DNA of 6,829 nt from assembly GCA_011525445.1 (NCBI GenBank), contig WTGE01000368.1, positions 1 to 6,829 on the forward strand, written 5' to 3'. Positions 1 to 6,539 of the stretch are shown piece by piece. Made by a program: the position numbers and the translations under genes. The notes under the pieces are model-generated. The model was not told the DNA's origin. It saw only the letters and a list, made by a program, of their open reading frames with translations, and did not search any database. Positions within the stretch are counted from its first letter, which is position 1; each line of letters begins with the position of its first letter. The stretch comes from Synechococcus sp. CO36386bin_37 (lineage in GTDB: Bacteria; Cyanobacteriota; Cyanobacteriia; PCC-6307; Cyanobiaceae).

Positions 1-272
1 TCATTGAAGCCGACATTGAAAATCCAGAGCAAGATGTCGCCAAGAATCTTCTCCGAGAAGATCTAGAAGGTGTCCTTGCTACTCTCAGTCCGCGAGAGCG
101 CGATGTCTTACGCCTTCGTTATGGACTTGATGACGGCCGGATGAAGACCTTGGAAGAAATCGGTCAAATTTTTGACGTCACCCGAGAGCGTATTCGCCAA
201 ATCGAAGCGAAAGCTTTGCGCAAATTACGTCACCCCAATAGAAATGGAGTGTTAAAGGAATACATCAAATAA
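1..272 (+). CDS. rpoD: Principal RNA polymerase sigma-70 factor, C-terminal part (5' truncated by window)
   Basis: The reading frame is open from the window edge (first full codon at base 3) to TAA at 270-272, giving the last 89 residues. They cover the end of region 3 and the whole of region 4. Region 4.1/4.2 contains [15 protein letters not shown] followed by a helix-turn-helix ([20 protein letters not shown]), the part that contacts the -35 promoter element. The tail [19 protein letters not shown] closely matches the end of the essential group 1 sigma factor (SigA/RpoD1) of cyanobacteria as I know it; alternative group 2 sigmas usually diverge after the RKLRHP block. The protein directs core RNA polymerase to housekeeping promoters. 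The nearby hemC agrees with the arrangement I recall in marine picocyanobacteria. The assignment to sigma-70 is very secure. Assignment to group 1 rather than group 2 is likely but rests on the tail only. Confidence 0.95.
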   Translation, partial: IEADIENPEQDVAKNLLREDLEGVLATLSPRERDVLRLRYGLDDGRMKTLEEIGQIFDVTRERIRQIEAKALRKLRHPNRNGVLKEYIK

Positions 273-306
273 CAAACTTGTGAAAACTCATTAACACCGA
301 GCCCCC

Positions 307-327
307 TCTCGAAGCGAGTCTTCGAGA
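307..327 (+). terminator. Hairpin after rpoD, possible weak terminator
   Basis: An 8-bp perfect stem (TCTCGAAG at 307-314 with CTTCGAGA at 320-327) closes a 5-base loop, 34 bases beyond the rpoD stop. It is preceded by a run of five C and followed by AAAATAAATA, not by a T tract. It is therefore not a classic intrinsic terminator in the plus direction. It could instead protect the mRNA 3' end. Confidence 0.35.
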
Positions 328-413
328 AAATAAATACAACGCATCAGTGAGGCTAACGAGATTCAACATAACATTTTCAAATAGAGATTAGCCGTTCGCC
401 ATCATTGCGAATC

Positions 414-749
414 ATGGATGAATCAATCGCGAGTAACTACAGCAGCTTTCTGAATGCTTTGCATTCTCTGGAAAAAGCAAGACTGGTGACTCGCGCCTTT
501 AACACACACGACCACGAGTTTGAAGGACTGACTGACGAGGAACAACTCAAGCTAAAAAATAGCATCACACCATTCTTCAATACTATTTTTGAAATCGAAG
601 ACAGGGTATTAGAATGGTATCGAAACTTTCACCCAGAACTAAGCAATGATGAAGACCTAATTGAATCAATCAGAAAAGAGTTCAACTACGAAACCTTAAT
701 TTATGAGAAAGGCAAGATAAGCATCGAAAAATTAATCAAAGATATTTGA
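414..749 (+). CDS. Hypothetical protein, about 111 residues, AT-rich orphan
   Basis: I do not recognise this protein. It runs from ATG at 414 to TGA at 747-749. An in-frame TTG at 405 would add three residues, and an upstream in-frame stop at 369-371 rules out anything much longer. Neither start has a clear Shine-Dalgarno. The product looks soluble and mostly alpha-helical, with no signal peptide, membrane segment or cysteine. It is acidic in the middle (DHEFEGLTDEEQ near 33-44; ELSNDEDLIES near 75-85) and lysine-rich at the end (EKGKISIEKLIKDI). Aromatic and hydrophobic residues are spaced as in a small helical bundle (FFNTIFEIEDRVLEWYRNF, about 54-72). It is clearly more AT-rich than rpoD and hemC, which could mean a lineage-specific or transferred gene. 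It is probably real, because the frame is long for its composition and the protein is well balanced. Confidence 0.6.
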   Translation: MDESIASNYSSFLNALHSLEKARLVTRAFNTHDHEFEGLTDEEQLKLKNSITPFFNTIFEIEDRVLEWYRNFHPELSNDEDLIESIRKEFNYETLIYEKGKISIEKLIKDI

Positions 750-849
750 ACAAACCCAAGAATAACATTCAAATGGACGCATGAATGAAATTAACGACAG
801 TACTTTCGATGCTCATATTTCAATCATTTATTGCTCATCACCAGCTGGA

Positions 850-1305
850 TCAATCCGCTTCTTCCATGCATTCCGTAAATTCCTGAAAAGCCCGTTTCAA
901 TCGTTCTACTGGGGTTTCCGAAGGCGGGCATTCCTGGGACGTATAACGTGCATACACCTGAAGAAGCCGCGCTTCTGGATCCAAAATCGATGCCACTGCT
1001 GCTTTGAACACTACGAAATTCTTCTGAGGTGTCAGGCCCTCCAAGTAAGGCTGCAGTTGCCAGGACTCCCCTGAATTCTCCTTGACCACTCGAAGCGGGC
1101 GAATGAGCTGATACGCCCGTTCTCCATCTTGGTCAGTTGTGTGGCGAAGCCGCGCCATCAAGACGCTGCCACTATTTAATAAAACCAGTTTGATCGTGCC
1201 TTCATTCAACAGCGGCAAAAAAGTAAGTTCCTCCTTAGTGGAAGTCGCCTGATCCACAACAGGGGGGCTATCTTTTCGAACCCCATTGACAACGGGTCCA
1301 GGCAT
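850..1305 (-). CDS. Conserved-looking hypothetical protein with Sm-like (small beta-barrel) pattern
   Basis: This is a 151-residue protein starting at ATG 1305; an in-frame stop at 1315-1317 leaves no room for a longer start in this frame. There is no signal peptide or membrane helix. Residues 38-55 (IKLVLLNSGSVLMARLRH), 64-73 (AYQLIRPLRV), 82-91 (WQLQPYLEGL) and 96-121 (NFVVFKAAVASILDP..., then LLQVYARY) form a run of short beta strands. The order resembles the small Sm-like proteins of cyanophages and their hosts: a strand with xGxxLxA, then YxLxxPLxV, then a strand pair, then DPxxxLLxxY. I infer that resemblance from pattern memory; it is not a database match. About 35 poorly ordered residues precede the barrel and an acidic helix (about 130-150) follows it. 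If the fold is right, RNA or protein binding is possible, but no function can be assigned. It is divergent from hemC. Confidence 0.8.
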   Translation of the reverse strand: MPGPVVNGVRKDSPPVVDQATSTKEELTFLPLLNEGTIKLVLLNSGSVLMARLRHTTDQDGERAYQLIRPLRVVKENSGESWQLQPYLEGLTPQKNFVVFKAAVASILDPEARLLQVYARYTSQECPPSETPVERLKRAFQEFTECMEEAD

Positions 1306-1419
1306 GAAAGTCGATCATCTGTGTTGAATCGTAAAGCTGGGCCGTGGTTTCAGGGGGTTCAGGTGCGTGAACCTCAGCATCGACATCTGAAACAAAAGCC
1401 AGATTTGATGAACAACGTC

Positions 1420-1449
1420 GTGACAACGGGAACCCCGGCTGCGTAATCT
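1420..1449 (+). promoter_or_regulatory. Candidate sigma-70 promoter for hemC
   Basis: GTGACA at 1420-1425 matches five of six bases of the -35 consensus. TAATCT at 1444-1449 fits the relaxed TANNNT -10 pattern of cyanobacteria, with an 18-base spacer. Transcription would begin near 1456, giving a leader of about 16 bases before the hemC ATG. This is a weak prediction by eye in a 166-base divergent region. Confidence 0.3.
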
Positions 1450-1471
1450 TGCGATCTGAAGTGTCCCAACA

Positions 1472-2422
1472 ATGGCCCTCGAGCACCTGCGCATCGCCTC
1501 ACGCCGCAGCCAGCTGGCCATGGTTCAGACCAACTGGGTCAAAGCAGAACTTGAAAAAGCCCATCCCGGCCTTGCTATCTCTGTTGAAGCAATGGCAACC
1601 CAGGGCGACAAAATCCTCGACGTTGCACTGGCAAAAATCGGTGACAAAGGTCTCTTCACCAAAGAGCTTGAAGCCCAGATGCTGGTGGGTCGCGCTGAGA
1701 TCGCGGTTCATTCACTCAAGGATCTCCCAACCAATCTCCCTGAAGGCCTGATGCTGGGATGCGTCACGGAACGGGAAGACCCAGCTGACGCCCTTGTTGT
1801 GAACAGCAAAAACAAGTCATACAAACTTGAAACTCTGCCCGAAGGTTCCGTCGTTGGAACAAGCTCTCTACGTCGCCTTGCTCAACTTCGTTACCACTAT
1901 CCGCACCTGCAATTCAAAGATGTACGTGGAAATGTGATCACAAGGCTTGAGAAACTGGATTCAGGGGAATACGACTGTTTAATCCTCGCGGCAGCAGGCC
2001 TGAGCAGATTGGGCTTTGGAGATCGCATTCACCAAATCATTCCTGGAGACATCTCTCTGCATGCCGTTGGTCAAGGAGCGCTTGGGATTGAATGCGTCTG
2101 CGATCGTCCTGAAGTGATCGATCTCCTTAAGGTGCTTGAGCATCCTCCAACCTCAGCTCGCTGTCTGGCCGAACGGGCTTTTTTGAGGGTTCTTGAGGGA
2201 GGTTGCCAGGTGCCAATTGGCGTCAACAGCCAAATCGAAGGAGACACCATCACCTTGACCGGAATGGTGGCCAGCCTCGATGGCAAGCGGCTCATTCGAG
2301 ACCTTCAAGTTGGCTCCTGCTCTGATCCAGAGGCAGTGGGCAAGGATCTGGCCAACAAACTCAAAGATCAGGGGGCCGGCGAGATTCTGCGAGAAATTTT
2401 TGAACAGGAGCGGGCTCAGTGA
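1472..2422 (+). CDS. hemC: Porphobilinogen deaminase (hydroxymethylbilane synthase)
   Basis: The 316-residue product matches the family length of roughly 310-320. HemC is a cytosolic enzyme that joins four porphobilinogen molecules into hydroxymethylbilane, the linear tetrapyrrole precursor of heme, chlorophyll and bilins. Visible landmarks are the N-terminal [13 protein letters not shown] (about 7-19), the catalytic Asp84 in HSLKDLP, the GTSSLRR and [10 protein letters not shown] substrate-binding blocks (129-135, 150-159), [10 protein letters not shown] (198-207), and Cys245 in [10 protein letters not shown], which carries the dipyrromethane cofactor. No key residue is missing. ATG 1472 is the only plausible start because an in-frame TGA lies at 1457-1459. 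No good Shine-Dalgarno is visible. The gene is divergent from the 850-1305 gene and converges on the L,D-transpeptidase gene with a 6-base gap, so its transcript end must fall inside the opposing gene. Confidence 0.98.
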   Translation: MALEHLRIASRRSQLAMVQTNWVKAELEKAHPGLAISVEAMATQGDKILDVALAKIGDKGLFTKELEAQMLVGRAEIAVHSLKDLPTNLPEGLMLGCVTEREDPADALVVNSKNKSYKLETLPEGSVVGTSSLRRLAQLRYHYPHLQFKDVRGNVITRLEKLDSGEYDCLILAAAGLSRLGFGDRIHQIIPGDISLHAVGQGALGIECVCDRPEVIDLLKVLEHPPTSARCLAERAFLRVLEGGCQVPIGVNSQIEGDTITLTGMVASLDGKRLIRDLQVGSCSDPEAVGKDLANKLKDQGAGEILREIFEQERAQ

Positions 2423-2428
2423 AATGGC

Positions 2429-2995
2429 CTAGCGAACGATCTCCACTGGCATCCCTACTTCGACGAAGTCATAAAGCTGCTGAACGTGGGCATTCAACAT
2501 GCGTACACAGCCGTTGGAAACAGCTGCTTGAGCTTTAACCCAATGAGGCCAAGGAGTTCCGTGTATACCGTATTGGTTTGGCCCAGTTCTCAGGAATCCA
2601 ATCCAACGATGCCCTAAGGGACTTTTCAGACCACGGATCGAATGCACCTTCCCTGACGATGTGCTCTGGTACTGGGGATTGATCACCATATTTTCAACCT
2701 TGAACACCCCTGCAGGTGTTGGAGTCTTGGGGTCGCCGATTGCGACAGGCCAAGGACCATGCGTCTGGCCATGACGAACGACCCGAATTTGCCTGCGACC
2801 CAGATCCAACACAACACGCCCCTCGGCTGGGGTTTGAACAGCCATTGAAACCTGACTGGGGTTTGTTCGAGGCAATGCTGGGCCCGCGATCAGCAGAGAT
2901 GAAACAAGGAAGACCGAAGAAAGCACTGGAACACGGGCAATACTTTTTAAATCCACGACCAGACCTCTGAGACTCACTGGTCTCAACCTATGCAT
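2429..2995 (-). CDS. L,D-transpeptidase (YkuD domain), exported
   Basis: The product is a YkuD-family enzyme, which acts outside the cytoplasmic membrane and usually makes 3-3 peptidoglycan cross-links or attaches proteins to the wall. Counting from ATG 2995 (188 residues), a basic N-terminus precedes a hydrophobic signal or anchor segment at about 23-41 (VPVLSSVFLVSSLLIAGPA). The catalytic domain begins near 57 (GRVVLDLGRRQIRV). The active-site signature is complete: His145 in YGIHGTP, then SNGCVRM with nucleophile Cys163 and Arg165. Asn in place of His in the usual SHGC is a common variant. PTPAGVF (about 92-98) is also typical. A GTG at 3016 would add seven residues, and neither start has a clear ribosome binding site; I prefer the ATG. 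The precise substrate is unknown. The gene stands alone, convergent with hemC. Confidence 0.93.
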   Translation of the reverse strand: MHRLRPVSLRGLVVDLKSIARVPVLSSVFLVSSLLIAGPALPRTNPSQVSMAVQTPAEGRVVLDLGRRQIRVVRHGQTHGPWPVAIGDPKTPTPAGVFKVENMVINPQYQSTSSGKVHSIRGLKSPLGHRWIGFLRTGPNQYGIHGTPWPHWVKAQAAVSNGCVRMLNAHVQQLYDFVEVGMPVEIVR

Positions 2996-2996
2996 T

Positions 2997-3016
2997 GTGC
3001 GGCCAAAAAACCGCAC
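2997..3016 (-). promoter_or_regulatory. Hairpin over the L,D-transpeptidase start region
   Basis: On the minus strand GTGCGG and CCGCAC form a GC-rich 6-bp stem around the loop TTTTTTGG. It ends one base before ATG 2995 and begins exactly at the alternative GTG 3016. If the ATG is the true start, this structure occupies the ribosome-binding position and could limit translation. It could also be coincidental. Confidence 0.3.
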
Positions 3017-3091
3017 ACCAACACGAGCGAAACCTTAAGGATCAGGACAATCCAACTCACTAAGCCTGGTACGGACCTCTAAAAACGCTGT

Positions 3092-3265
3092 TCAGGCTCC
3101 ATACAGACAAAGACTGGCCTGCAGCACTCGCTGACCCAGGAAGGCCTTAAAGCCAAGCCTTGAGAACAAAACCTGCATGCCGCTCGCTTTTGCTGAAGCA
3201 TCGCCAACATTGAATCGGACGCGATGGAGGCCAGTCGGGATTATGTGTTGTGACCATGATTCCAT
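3092..3265 (-). CDS. Doubtful small ORF, 57 residues
   Basis: An ATG at 3265 opens 57 codons ending in TGA at 3092-3094. The product begins MESWSQHIIPTGLHRV and ends RVLQASLCLYGA. It is basic, with a mildly amphipathic C-terminal half and no recognisable domain. About half of the third codon positions are G or C, similar to neighbouring genes, and the ORF lies on the same strand as the L,D-transpeptidase, whose start is about 100 bases downstream. Against it, there is no Shine-Dalgarno, and a second 36-codon ORF (3147-3257, beginning MVTTHNPDWPPSRP) lies in another frame of the same strand and looks equally good. At most one of them is likely to be real, and both may be chance. Confidence 0.22.
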   Translation of the reverse strand: MESWSQHIIPTGLHRVRFNVGDASAKASGMQVLFSRLGFKAFLGQRVLQASLCLYGA

Positions 3266-3302
3266 TGAAACAAACTCAAGGCAATTAAATCGCAGCCTGT
3301 GC

Positions 3303-3860
3303 TGAACAATCCAGAAAATATAAATGCAAGCAGCATCTTTGAGCGCACTGTTTAACTTCTTGCTTTGAAACGATTGTCCATCTTAAAATCATTGACTTTA
3401 GAAATAAAAAGAAATATTTAGACATTGATCCACAAGCAGCCATGTCACAAACCAAATTCAGGATTATCGATTCGAAGGATTAATCAAAATGCATCTCAAA
3501 ATCCAGAGAATTTCTTAATGTATACTGGCTCAAAAGACGCAACCAGCGTCAATAACAAATAGATTAAAGATCGTTCCACCACTCACCAGCAAAAAGTGTT
3601 AAATATAGATTCTTCCATTGACAACCAAACAGGAACCCTACAGTCAATGTCAAGAGAAAGTTGGACAGTTAAAACTACTCAGCCCACCATACTATCGCTT
3701 GTTATCTAGTCGATGGAATTGAAGGCTTCGAATATAGAATACTCTGCAACAACTCCATTAAAAAATTGGCACCTGAATTGATGACGAGAATGGATGAATA
3801 TCCATCCAACAAAAATCTATAATACCATCGTCATATTGCTTACCAACAAAATTAGCTCAG
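3303..3860. other. AT-rich stretch without a confident gene
   Basis: About 560 bases hold no ORF I would call on either strand. The stretch is markedly more AT-rich than the flanking genes. Three plus-strand stretches read like protein but lack starts or are out of frame with each other. The stretch 3343-3483 contains ETIVHLKIIDF and SQTKFRIIDSKD. A short ATG frame at 3647-3709 begins MSRESWTVKTTQPTI. The stretch 3673-3822 contains CYLVDGIEGFEYRIL and MTRMDEYPSNKNL. A 6-bp hairpin (ATGGAT/ATCCAT) sits at 3790-3805. These may be remnants of decayed small genes, but AT-rich sequence gives such stretches by chance. I see no tRNA, repeat array or obvious structured RNA. Confidence 0.5.
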
Positions 3861-3902
3861 GCGAGTAACAAAAGCAGGGGTAATCCTTTTTTTGCTACTC
3901 GC
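3861..3902 (-). terminator. Long imperfect hairpin downstream of ppa
   Basis: GCGAGTA at 3861-3867 pairs with TACTCGC at 3896-3902. The inner part continues after one mismatch with CAAAA/TTTTG, then a G-T wobble and a mismatch, then AGG/CCT around a loop of about six bases. It starts 38 bases past the ppa stop in the minus direction. The bases that follow there are CTGAGCTAATTTT, so the T tract is late and weak. I infer a transcript end or mRNA-stabilising hairpin for ppa. Confidence 0.45.
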
Positions 3903-3940
3903 AAAATAATTTTTACTCAAACAGTGAATTAACTGGCAAG

Positions 3941-4528
3941 TCAATCAACGAGTTTGGGATCAATTTCCGCCCTGTAGCGAGCCTCGCAGCTTTTGATAAT
4001 CTCCACAGCTTTGTCAGGACCAAAGAATCCATTAACTGAACAGGTGCCAGGCTTCTTCAGATCCTTGTAATGCTCCCAGTAATAGGTGGTTTCTTTTTTC
4101 CACTGCTCTCCTAGATCCTCAAAAGTCTTGATGTGATCAACACGCTTGTCGTCTGCTAGAACGGCAATCACTTTATCGTCAACCTCACCTCCATCATCGA
4201 AAGTCATGATTCCGATGATCCGCGCTTCAACGATGGAACCAGGAATCAAGGGTTCAGTGACACTCACAATTTCAATATCGAGTGGATCGCCATCCTCATC
4301 CCATGTACGAGGGATACAGCCATAAGCGAAGGGGTATGCAAGAGAGGAATACCCAACTCGATCCAACTTGAGGTGACCGGTTTCAGTGATGAGCTCGTAC
4401 TTATTGATTGTGTTTGAATTGAGTTCAACAATGGTGTTGAGGCGGAGTTCAGCTTCATCAGCAAAAGCCGGAAGCACATGCAGCAAGTTGGGCATGCTGC
4501 GGCTTGGAGCCTGATCGAGATTGGCCAT
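3941..4528 (-). CDS. ppa: Inorganic pyrophosphatase, family I
   Basis: The 195-residue soluble enzyme hydrolyses pyrophosphate to two phosphates, pulling biosynthetic reactions (nucleic acids, aminoacyl-tRNAs, ADP-glucose) forward. The family I signature DGDPLDIEI is present at 79-87, with metal-binding Asp79, Asp81 and Asp84. By comparison with the E. coli enzyme the other active-site residues are visible: Glu35 (IVELNSN), Lys43 and Glu45 (NKYEL), Arg57 (LDRVGY), Tyr69 (PFAYG), the acidic cluster at 111-118 with Lys119 (FDDGGEVDDKV), and Tyr154-Lys155 (WEHYKDLKK). The N-terminus is about 15 residues longer than in E. coli, which fits cyanobacterial versions. ATG 4528 gives MANLDQAPSR; no strong Shine-Dalgarno precedes it. 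The gene lies 81 bases downstream of the carboxypeptidase gene on the same strand, so co-transcription is possible but an independent promoter is not excluded. Confidence 0.98.
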   Translation of the reverse strand: MANLDQAPSRSMPNLLHVLPAFADEAELRLNTIVELNSNTINKYELITETGHLKLDRVGYSSLAYPFAYGCIPRTWDEDGDPLDIEIVSVTEPLIPGSIVEARIIGIMTFDDGGEVDDKVIAVLADDKRVDHIKTFEDLGEQWKKETTYYWEHYKDLKKPGTCSVNGFFGPDKAVEIIKSCEARYRAEIDPKLVD

Positions 4529-4609
4529 GTGTAGGGAGAATCAGCGCCGAATCCTACGGGGAGCCATACCCGAGCTCAAAGTCACAGGATGGAAACATAA
4601 ATGGCACAT

Positions 4610-6151
4610 TCAAATGTCTCCAACGAGAGCTTTTGAGCGAACTTTGCCGATTTTGTCTTCGAGATAGCGCAAGAACGGTTCAGCGGACAGCGGACGTCCT
4701 GTAACCTTCTCGACAAGTTGTTCAGCATTCAGGGATCTCCCGACCGGGTGAACGTGCTCACGCAGCCAGTCCAACAGAGGAGAAATGTCATTTCTCGCAA
4801 TGTGCAGCTCAGGCGTGCCAATCGACTGAGCCATCGCCTCACTGAGCTGAGCGCTGATCAGGTGGCCGAGCAGATAAGAGGGGAAATACCCAAACAGCCC
4901 CTCGCTCCAATGAACATCCTGCAAGCAACCCTCGGCATCATTGGCTGGTTCAACCCCAAGAAGATCGACATAACGGCGATTCCACTCAGACGGAAGGTCC
5001 TCTACCGGCAGGCCTTGCTCGATTAGAGCAATTTCTAAATCTGTGCGGATCATGATGTGCAGGCCATAACTGAGTTCATCCGCCTCCACTCGATTCAAAC
5101 CAGGAGCCATTGGATTCATTGCGCACCAAAGGTCCTCAGCCGACTGAAGCGGTGCTCCAGCGGCCTCGAACTGTCGCCACCACTGTTGGGCAAAAGGTTC
5201 GCTCCTTGCCACACGATTTTCCCAAAACAGAGATTGACTTTCGTGAACAGCCATCGAAGTTGCTTGCCCTAGAGGCCAATCGAACCATTGATGGCTCTGA
5301 TCAGGGAGACCCTGCTCATACAGGGAGTGTCCCCACTCATGCGCTGACGCCAAAAAACAGGACAGCGGTTGACCGGAAACAACTCGAGTCGTGATTCTGT
5401 AATCGCTTGGGCCCAACGTGATGGAAAAGGGATGAGGAGATCGCGCAACACAAGTGATCGACTCATCCCGCCCCCAAGACTTCAATAACTTCTGGCAGAG
5501 GTGCTGTTGATCCTCATCAGAAAGGTCCCAACTCAGTTCTCGTAGGCGAGGCTTTCCTCCAGCTCGATGCAATAAAATTGGTAGGCGTTCCCGAAGCGGA
5601 GCGAACAATGACTGGAGACGCGTCAGGGTTAGATCGGGCTCGAAGGGCTGAGCCAATGTTTCCCAGCAACCACGAGGCTCAGCCAGTTGCCGAGCTTGCT
5701 CCTGACGCAAACCAATCATGGTTTGTAGGGATGGTGCAAAAAGATTGAAGTCGGAAGCAACCTTTGCCTGTTGCCAGGATTTGTAACCATCAGCCTTTGC
5801 TGTTGCAAGAGCGGCAACCAGCGATGGGTCCAGGGCTTGTTGCCGACTTAGATCCTGTTCAAGCAAATCAAGATTTCGTCCCTGAGCCGCTTCATCAACG
5901 GGATTCTGGCTTCGGATTGCTTCACTCCATTCTCGACGAGCATCCGCGATGAGATCGGAATACTCCGCTGAGCTTTGACGGGAGTGCAACTCAATCGCCA
6001 GTAAGGCCAATTGTTCTCCTCTCCAGGAAGCTCCAGCAGAGGGCATGCGGGTGTTCTGGTCCCAATAGAGAGTGCTGGCAATAGAGCCAATGATTTTGGT
6101 TTGATGCAGGTAATCGCCTAAACGATCCCAGGCTGTGGTCCTGGATCCCAT
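4610..6151 (-). CDS. Carboxypeptidase Taq-type metallopeptidase (family M32)
   Basis: The 513-residue product (from ATG 6151) matches the usual M32 length of about 500. These are cytosolic zinc metallopeptidases that release C-terminal amino acids with broad specificity. All characteristic blocks are present in order: HPF (240-242), DYRITT (250-255), the zinc-binding HEWGH (271-275, with catalytic Glu272) within AHEWGHSLYEQG, HESQ (303-306, third zinc ligand Glu304), NRVEADE (353-359), and DVHWSEGLFGYFPSYLLG (412-429). The N-terminal WDQNTRMP (30-37) is also family-typical. An in-frame TTG at 6172 would add seven residues (MIRVGAE); I prefer the ATG, although no clear ribosome binding site distinguishes them. 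No frameshift or lost motif is seen. The physiological role in cyanobacteria is presumed peptide turnover. Upstream, 121 bases separate it from the small membrane-protein gene; downstream lies ppa. Confidence 0.97.
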   Translation of the reverse strand: MGSRTTAWDRLGDYLHQTKIIGSIASTLYWDQNTRMPSAGASWRGEQLALLAIELHSRQSSAEYSDLIADARREWSEAIRSQNPVDEAAQGRNLDLLEQDLSRQQALDPSLVAALATAKADGYKSWQQAKVASDFNLFAPSLQTMIGLRQEQARQLAEPRGCWETLAQPFEPDLTLTRLQSLFAPLRERLPILLHRAGGKPRLRELSWDLSDEDQQHLCQKLLKSWGRDESITCVARSPHPFSITLGPSDYRITTRVVSGQPLSCFLASAHEWGHSLYEQGLPDQSHQWFDWPLGQATSMAVHESQSLFWENRVARSEPFAQQWWRQFEAAGAPLQSAEDLWCAMNPMAPGLNRVEADELSYGLHIMIRTDLEIALIEQGLPVEDLPSEWNRRYVDLLGVEPANDAEGCLQDVHWSEGLFGYFPSYLLGHLISAQLSEAMAQSIGTPELHIARNDISPLLDWLREHVHPVGRSLNAEQLVEKVTGRPLSAEPFLRYLEDKIGKVRSKALVGDI

Positions 6152-6272
6152 TTCGGCACCAACTCTGATCAAACCCTATCCAGCTCTACATGCGAACTGA
6201 AGCCGATCAAGCTTTGAATCACCTCCCCGATGGAGGAAGAGGTCGAATGCACGGCATAGAGGATTCCAAGCT

Positions 6273-6539
6273 TCAGGATTGGCTATTGATCTTGCTTTGA
6301 TAAGCAGAAGGTACAAGGATCAGAAATAAAAACCACCAAACCACAATCCCTAGTGACAGAGGTGCCGTGATCCATAGTCTGTGAAGGAGAACCCAGCTTC
6401 CAAACATCATCGAACATCCAGTGAACAGAATGCTCCACGGCTGGCACCACCAAGGCTTGATGGACCAAAAGGAGGCGATCTCTTGATCCACATTCAGATT
6501 TACTTCTTCCTGCAATACCCAGCTCCTACATTCATCCAT
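6273..6539 (-). CDS. Small two-helix membrane protein (DUF6737-like, tentative)
   Basis: Up to 88 residues. From the ATG at 6539, a soluble N-terminus leads to KPWWCQPWSI (28-37). This is a Trp-rich block I associate with a conserved cyanobacterial membrane protein family of unknown function, probably DUF6737; the family name is from memory. Two hydrophobic segments follow: about 36-53 (ILFTGCSMMFGSWVLLH) and about 60-77 (PLSLGIVVWWFLFLILVP), joined by RLW. The end (YQSKINSQS) is polar and cytosolic-looking. The start is uncertain. ATG 6539 overlaps the end of the upstream gene by 40 bases. TTG 6515 has AGGAG seven bases before it and overlaps by 16. GTG 6491 avoids overlap. The overlap suggests translational coupling with the upstream Cys-containing protein gene, and possibly co-transcription onward into the carboxypeptidase gene. 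Confidence 0.65.
   Translation of the reverse strand: MDECRSWVLQEEVNLNVDQEIASFWSIKPWWCQPWSILFTGCSMMFGSWVLLHRLWITAPLSLGIVVWWFLFLILVPSAYQSKINSQS

Noticed and set aside
781..1074. Plus-strand ORF of 97 codons
   Set aside because: It is mostly antisense to the 850-1305 gene. Its product is rich in Cys, Arg and Phe without a coherent pattern, whereas the minus-strand reading is clearly protein-like.
1268..1290. GGTTCGAA on the minus strand, resembling a tRNA T-loop
   Set aside because: No matching acceptor, D or anticodon arms are present nearby, and the bases lie within the start of the 850-1305 gene.
1315..1521. Minus-strand 68-codon ORF in frame with, and just upstream of, the 850-1305 gene
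   Set aside because: It begins inside hemC on the opposite strand, has an unnatural composition and ends in a stop before the real start.
2716..2970. Plus-strand ORF opposite the L,D-transpeptidase gene
   Set aside because: It is a complement of the well-supported enzyme gene and has no recognisable features.
3285..3443. Minus-strand 52-codon ORF beginning MAACGSMSKYFFLFL
   Set aside because: It has no ribosome binding site, lies in AT-rich sequence, has an unlikely mix of Cys and bulky residues, and resembles no known protein.
4718..5394. Several plus-strand ORFs of 70-100 codons
   Set aside because: All are antisense to the M32 carboxypeptidase gene, whose motifs are intact.
6222..6236. 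CCTCC/GGAGG hairpin between the membrane-protein and carboxypeptidase genes
   Set aside because: It has only five base pairs and no T tract in either direction, so it is too weak to call as a terminator.
6190..6300. Plus-strand 36-codon ORF beginning MRTEADQALNHLPDGG
   Set aside because: It is short, overlaps the end of the membrane-protein gene on the other strand and has no supporting signal. It may be real but cannot be supported.
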